A DNA stretch of 6,614 bases, from NCBI GenBank assembly GCA_016763335.1, contig JAESUD010000202.1, positions 1 to 6,614 of the forward strand, given 5' to 3'. The notes beneath the pieces were generated by a model. The model made no database searches. It saw only the letters and a program-made list of their open reading frames with translations, and was not told the origin of the DNA. The DNA comes from Emcibacteraceae bacterium. Lineage in GTDB: Bacteria; Pseudomonadota; Alphaproteobacteria; Sphingomonadales; Emcibacteraceae. The translations under genes were made by a program, and so were the position numbers. Below, in pieces: positions 6,209 to 6,614 of this stretch (positions are counted from its first letter, which is position 1; the number at the start of each line of letters is the position of its first letter).

Positions 6209-6614
6209 TCTAAGACCAAACTCAAGTTCACTTTCATCATTTTTTTATATCTGTATGCATAACATGCTGGTATATGGGCCACATCAATAAGAAGCGGTTC
6301 AAACGGTTTTTGCCTTTGTTTATGGCCACCTGTGGCAAGCGCGCCAAGGGTGTTGCCGTGGTATGATTTATCACGGGCTATGATTTTCCCGCGGGTATGA
6401 TCACCGCGTTCCATATGATATTGTCTTGCTAGTTTTAAGGCGGCCTCAGTTGCTTCTGAACCGGAACCAAGGAACATGGCACGCCCATTGCCAAAACCAT
6501 TGGGGGCATGTTCAATTAAATATGTTGCTAAATGTTCTGCTGCTTCATTGGTAAATACACCGGTATGGGCAAAGCTAACTTTATCAAGTTGCTTTTTAAT
6601 GGCATCAATAACGC
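6193..6614 (-). CDS. Class III PLP aminotransferase, N-terminal part (partial; runs off the window, ends at frameshift)
   Basis: The frame is open from the right edge of the window (first whole codon at 6612-6610) to TAG at 6195-6193. It encodes FAHTGVFTNEAAEHLATYL, then FLGSGSEATEAALKLARQYH, the glycine/serine turn that holds the PLP phosphate, and RDKSYHGNTLGALATGG, whose Y and H flank the cofactor ring. IPACYAYR is the usual entry to the middle of the fold. The last 18 residues or so, after the A-run, are out of frame and unlike the family. About 50 N-terminal residues and the start codon should lie beyond base 6614. Together with the downstream frame it would make a normal protein of about 450 residues. 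Confidence 0.85.
   Translation of the reverse strand, partial: VIDAIKKQLDKVSFAHTGVFTNEAAEHLATYLIEHAPNGFGNGRAMFLGSGSEATEAALKLARQYHMERGDHTRGKIIARDKSYHGNTLGALATGGHKQRQKPFEPLLIDVAHIPACYAYRYKKMMKVNLSLVLEWQIL
6240..6246 (-). other. Frameshift site: run of seven A in the aminotransferase gene
   Basis: On the coding strand the gene reads TAT, seven A, TGATGAA. With eight A (or five) the frame continues as TAT AAA AAA AAT GAT GAA AGT, giving KNDESELEFGLR and then the rest of the enzyme. The shift is -1 at this tract. A sequencing or assembly error in a homopolymer, a true inactivating or phase-variable change, or RNA polymerase slippage would all look like this. Confidence 0.8.

Noticed and set aside
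6240..6250. Programmed -1 ribosomal frameshift in the aminotransferase
   Set aside because: The zero-frame heptamer is T AAA AAA rather than A AAA AAG or similar, and aminotransferases of this family are not known to use recoding. A homopolymer error or mutation is simpler, though slippage is left open in the findings.
1..6614. Mobile element, tRNA, CRISPR array or phage attachment site
   Set aside because: No transposase, integrase, tandem repeat array or tRNA-like fold was noticed by eye. The LysR joint has no visible insertion sequence at it.

Overview
This 6.6 kb window looks like an accessory catabolic region of a heterotrophic proteobacterium. An alphaproteobacterium of moderate, slightly AT-rich composition is my best guess, based on gene families and codon feel only; no marker gene is present. 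Coding is dense, the longest non-coding gap is about 55 bases, and no RNA gene, insertion sequence or CRISPR array is visible.

Layout. (1) Bases 1-2349, plus strand: a short remnant of a LysR-type regulator (DNA-binding half only) runs directly into a gene for the small subunit of a two-subunit FAD sugar/polyol dehydrogenase (gluconate 2-dehydrogenase subunit 3 family). The large GMC flavoprotein subunit follows. The small subunit has lost its native start and most of its export signal at the junction. (2) A perfect 11-bp hairpin separates this pair from (3) bases 2396-3705, minus strand: the alpha and beta subunits of an intradiol ring-cleaving dioxygenase of the protocatechuate 3,4-dioxygenase family, in the order alpha then beta. 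(4) A 55-bp divergent promoter region with two adjacent 16-bp inverted repeats leads to (5) an IclR-family regulator (3761-4552, plus strand). (6) Bases 4557-6614, minus strand: a class III PLP aminotransferase (N-terminus beyond the window, frame broken at a run of seven A) overlaps by 4 bases a beta-keto acid cleavage enzyme (BKACE/DUF849).

How the genes may work together (inference). The IclR protein probably controls the divergent dioxygenase pair and perhaps its own gene. The dioxygenase would open a catechol-type ring. BKACE enzymes split a beta-keto acid with acetyl-CoA into acetoacetate and a new acyl-CoA, so the BKACE could finish a beta-ketoadipate-like route in place of a CoA transferase and thiolase, or it could act on a beta-keto acid made by the translationally coupled aminotransferase. 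The GMC pair would feed electrons from a sugar or alcohol substrate. None of pcaB, pcaC, pcaD, pcaI or pcaJ is in the window. The dioxygenase keeps all its iron ligands but seems to have changed several residues that line the substrate pocket in the classical enzyme, so its true substrate is open.
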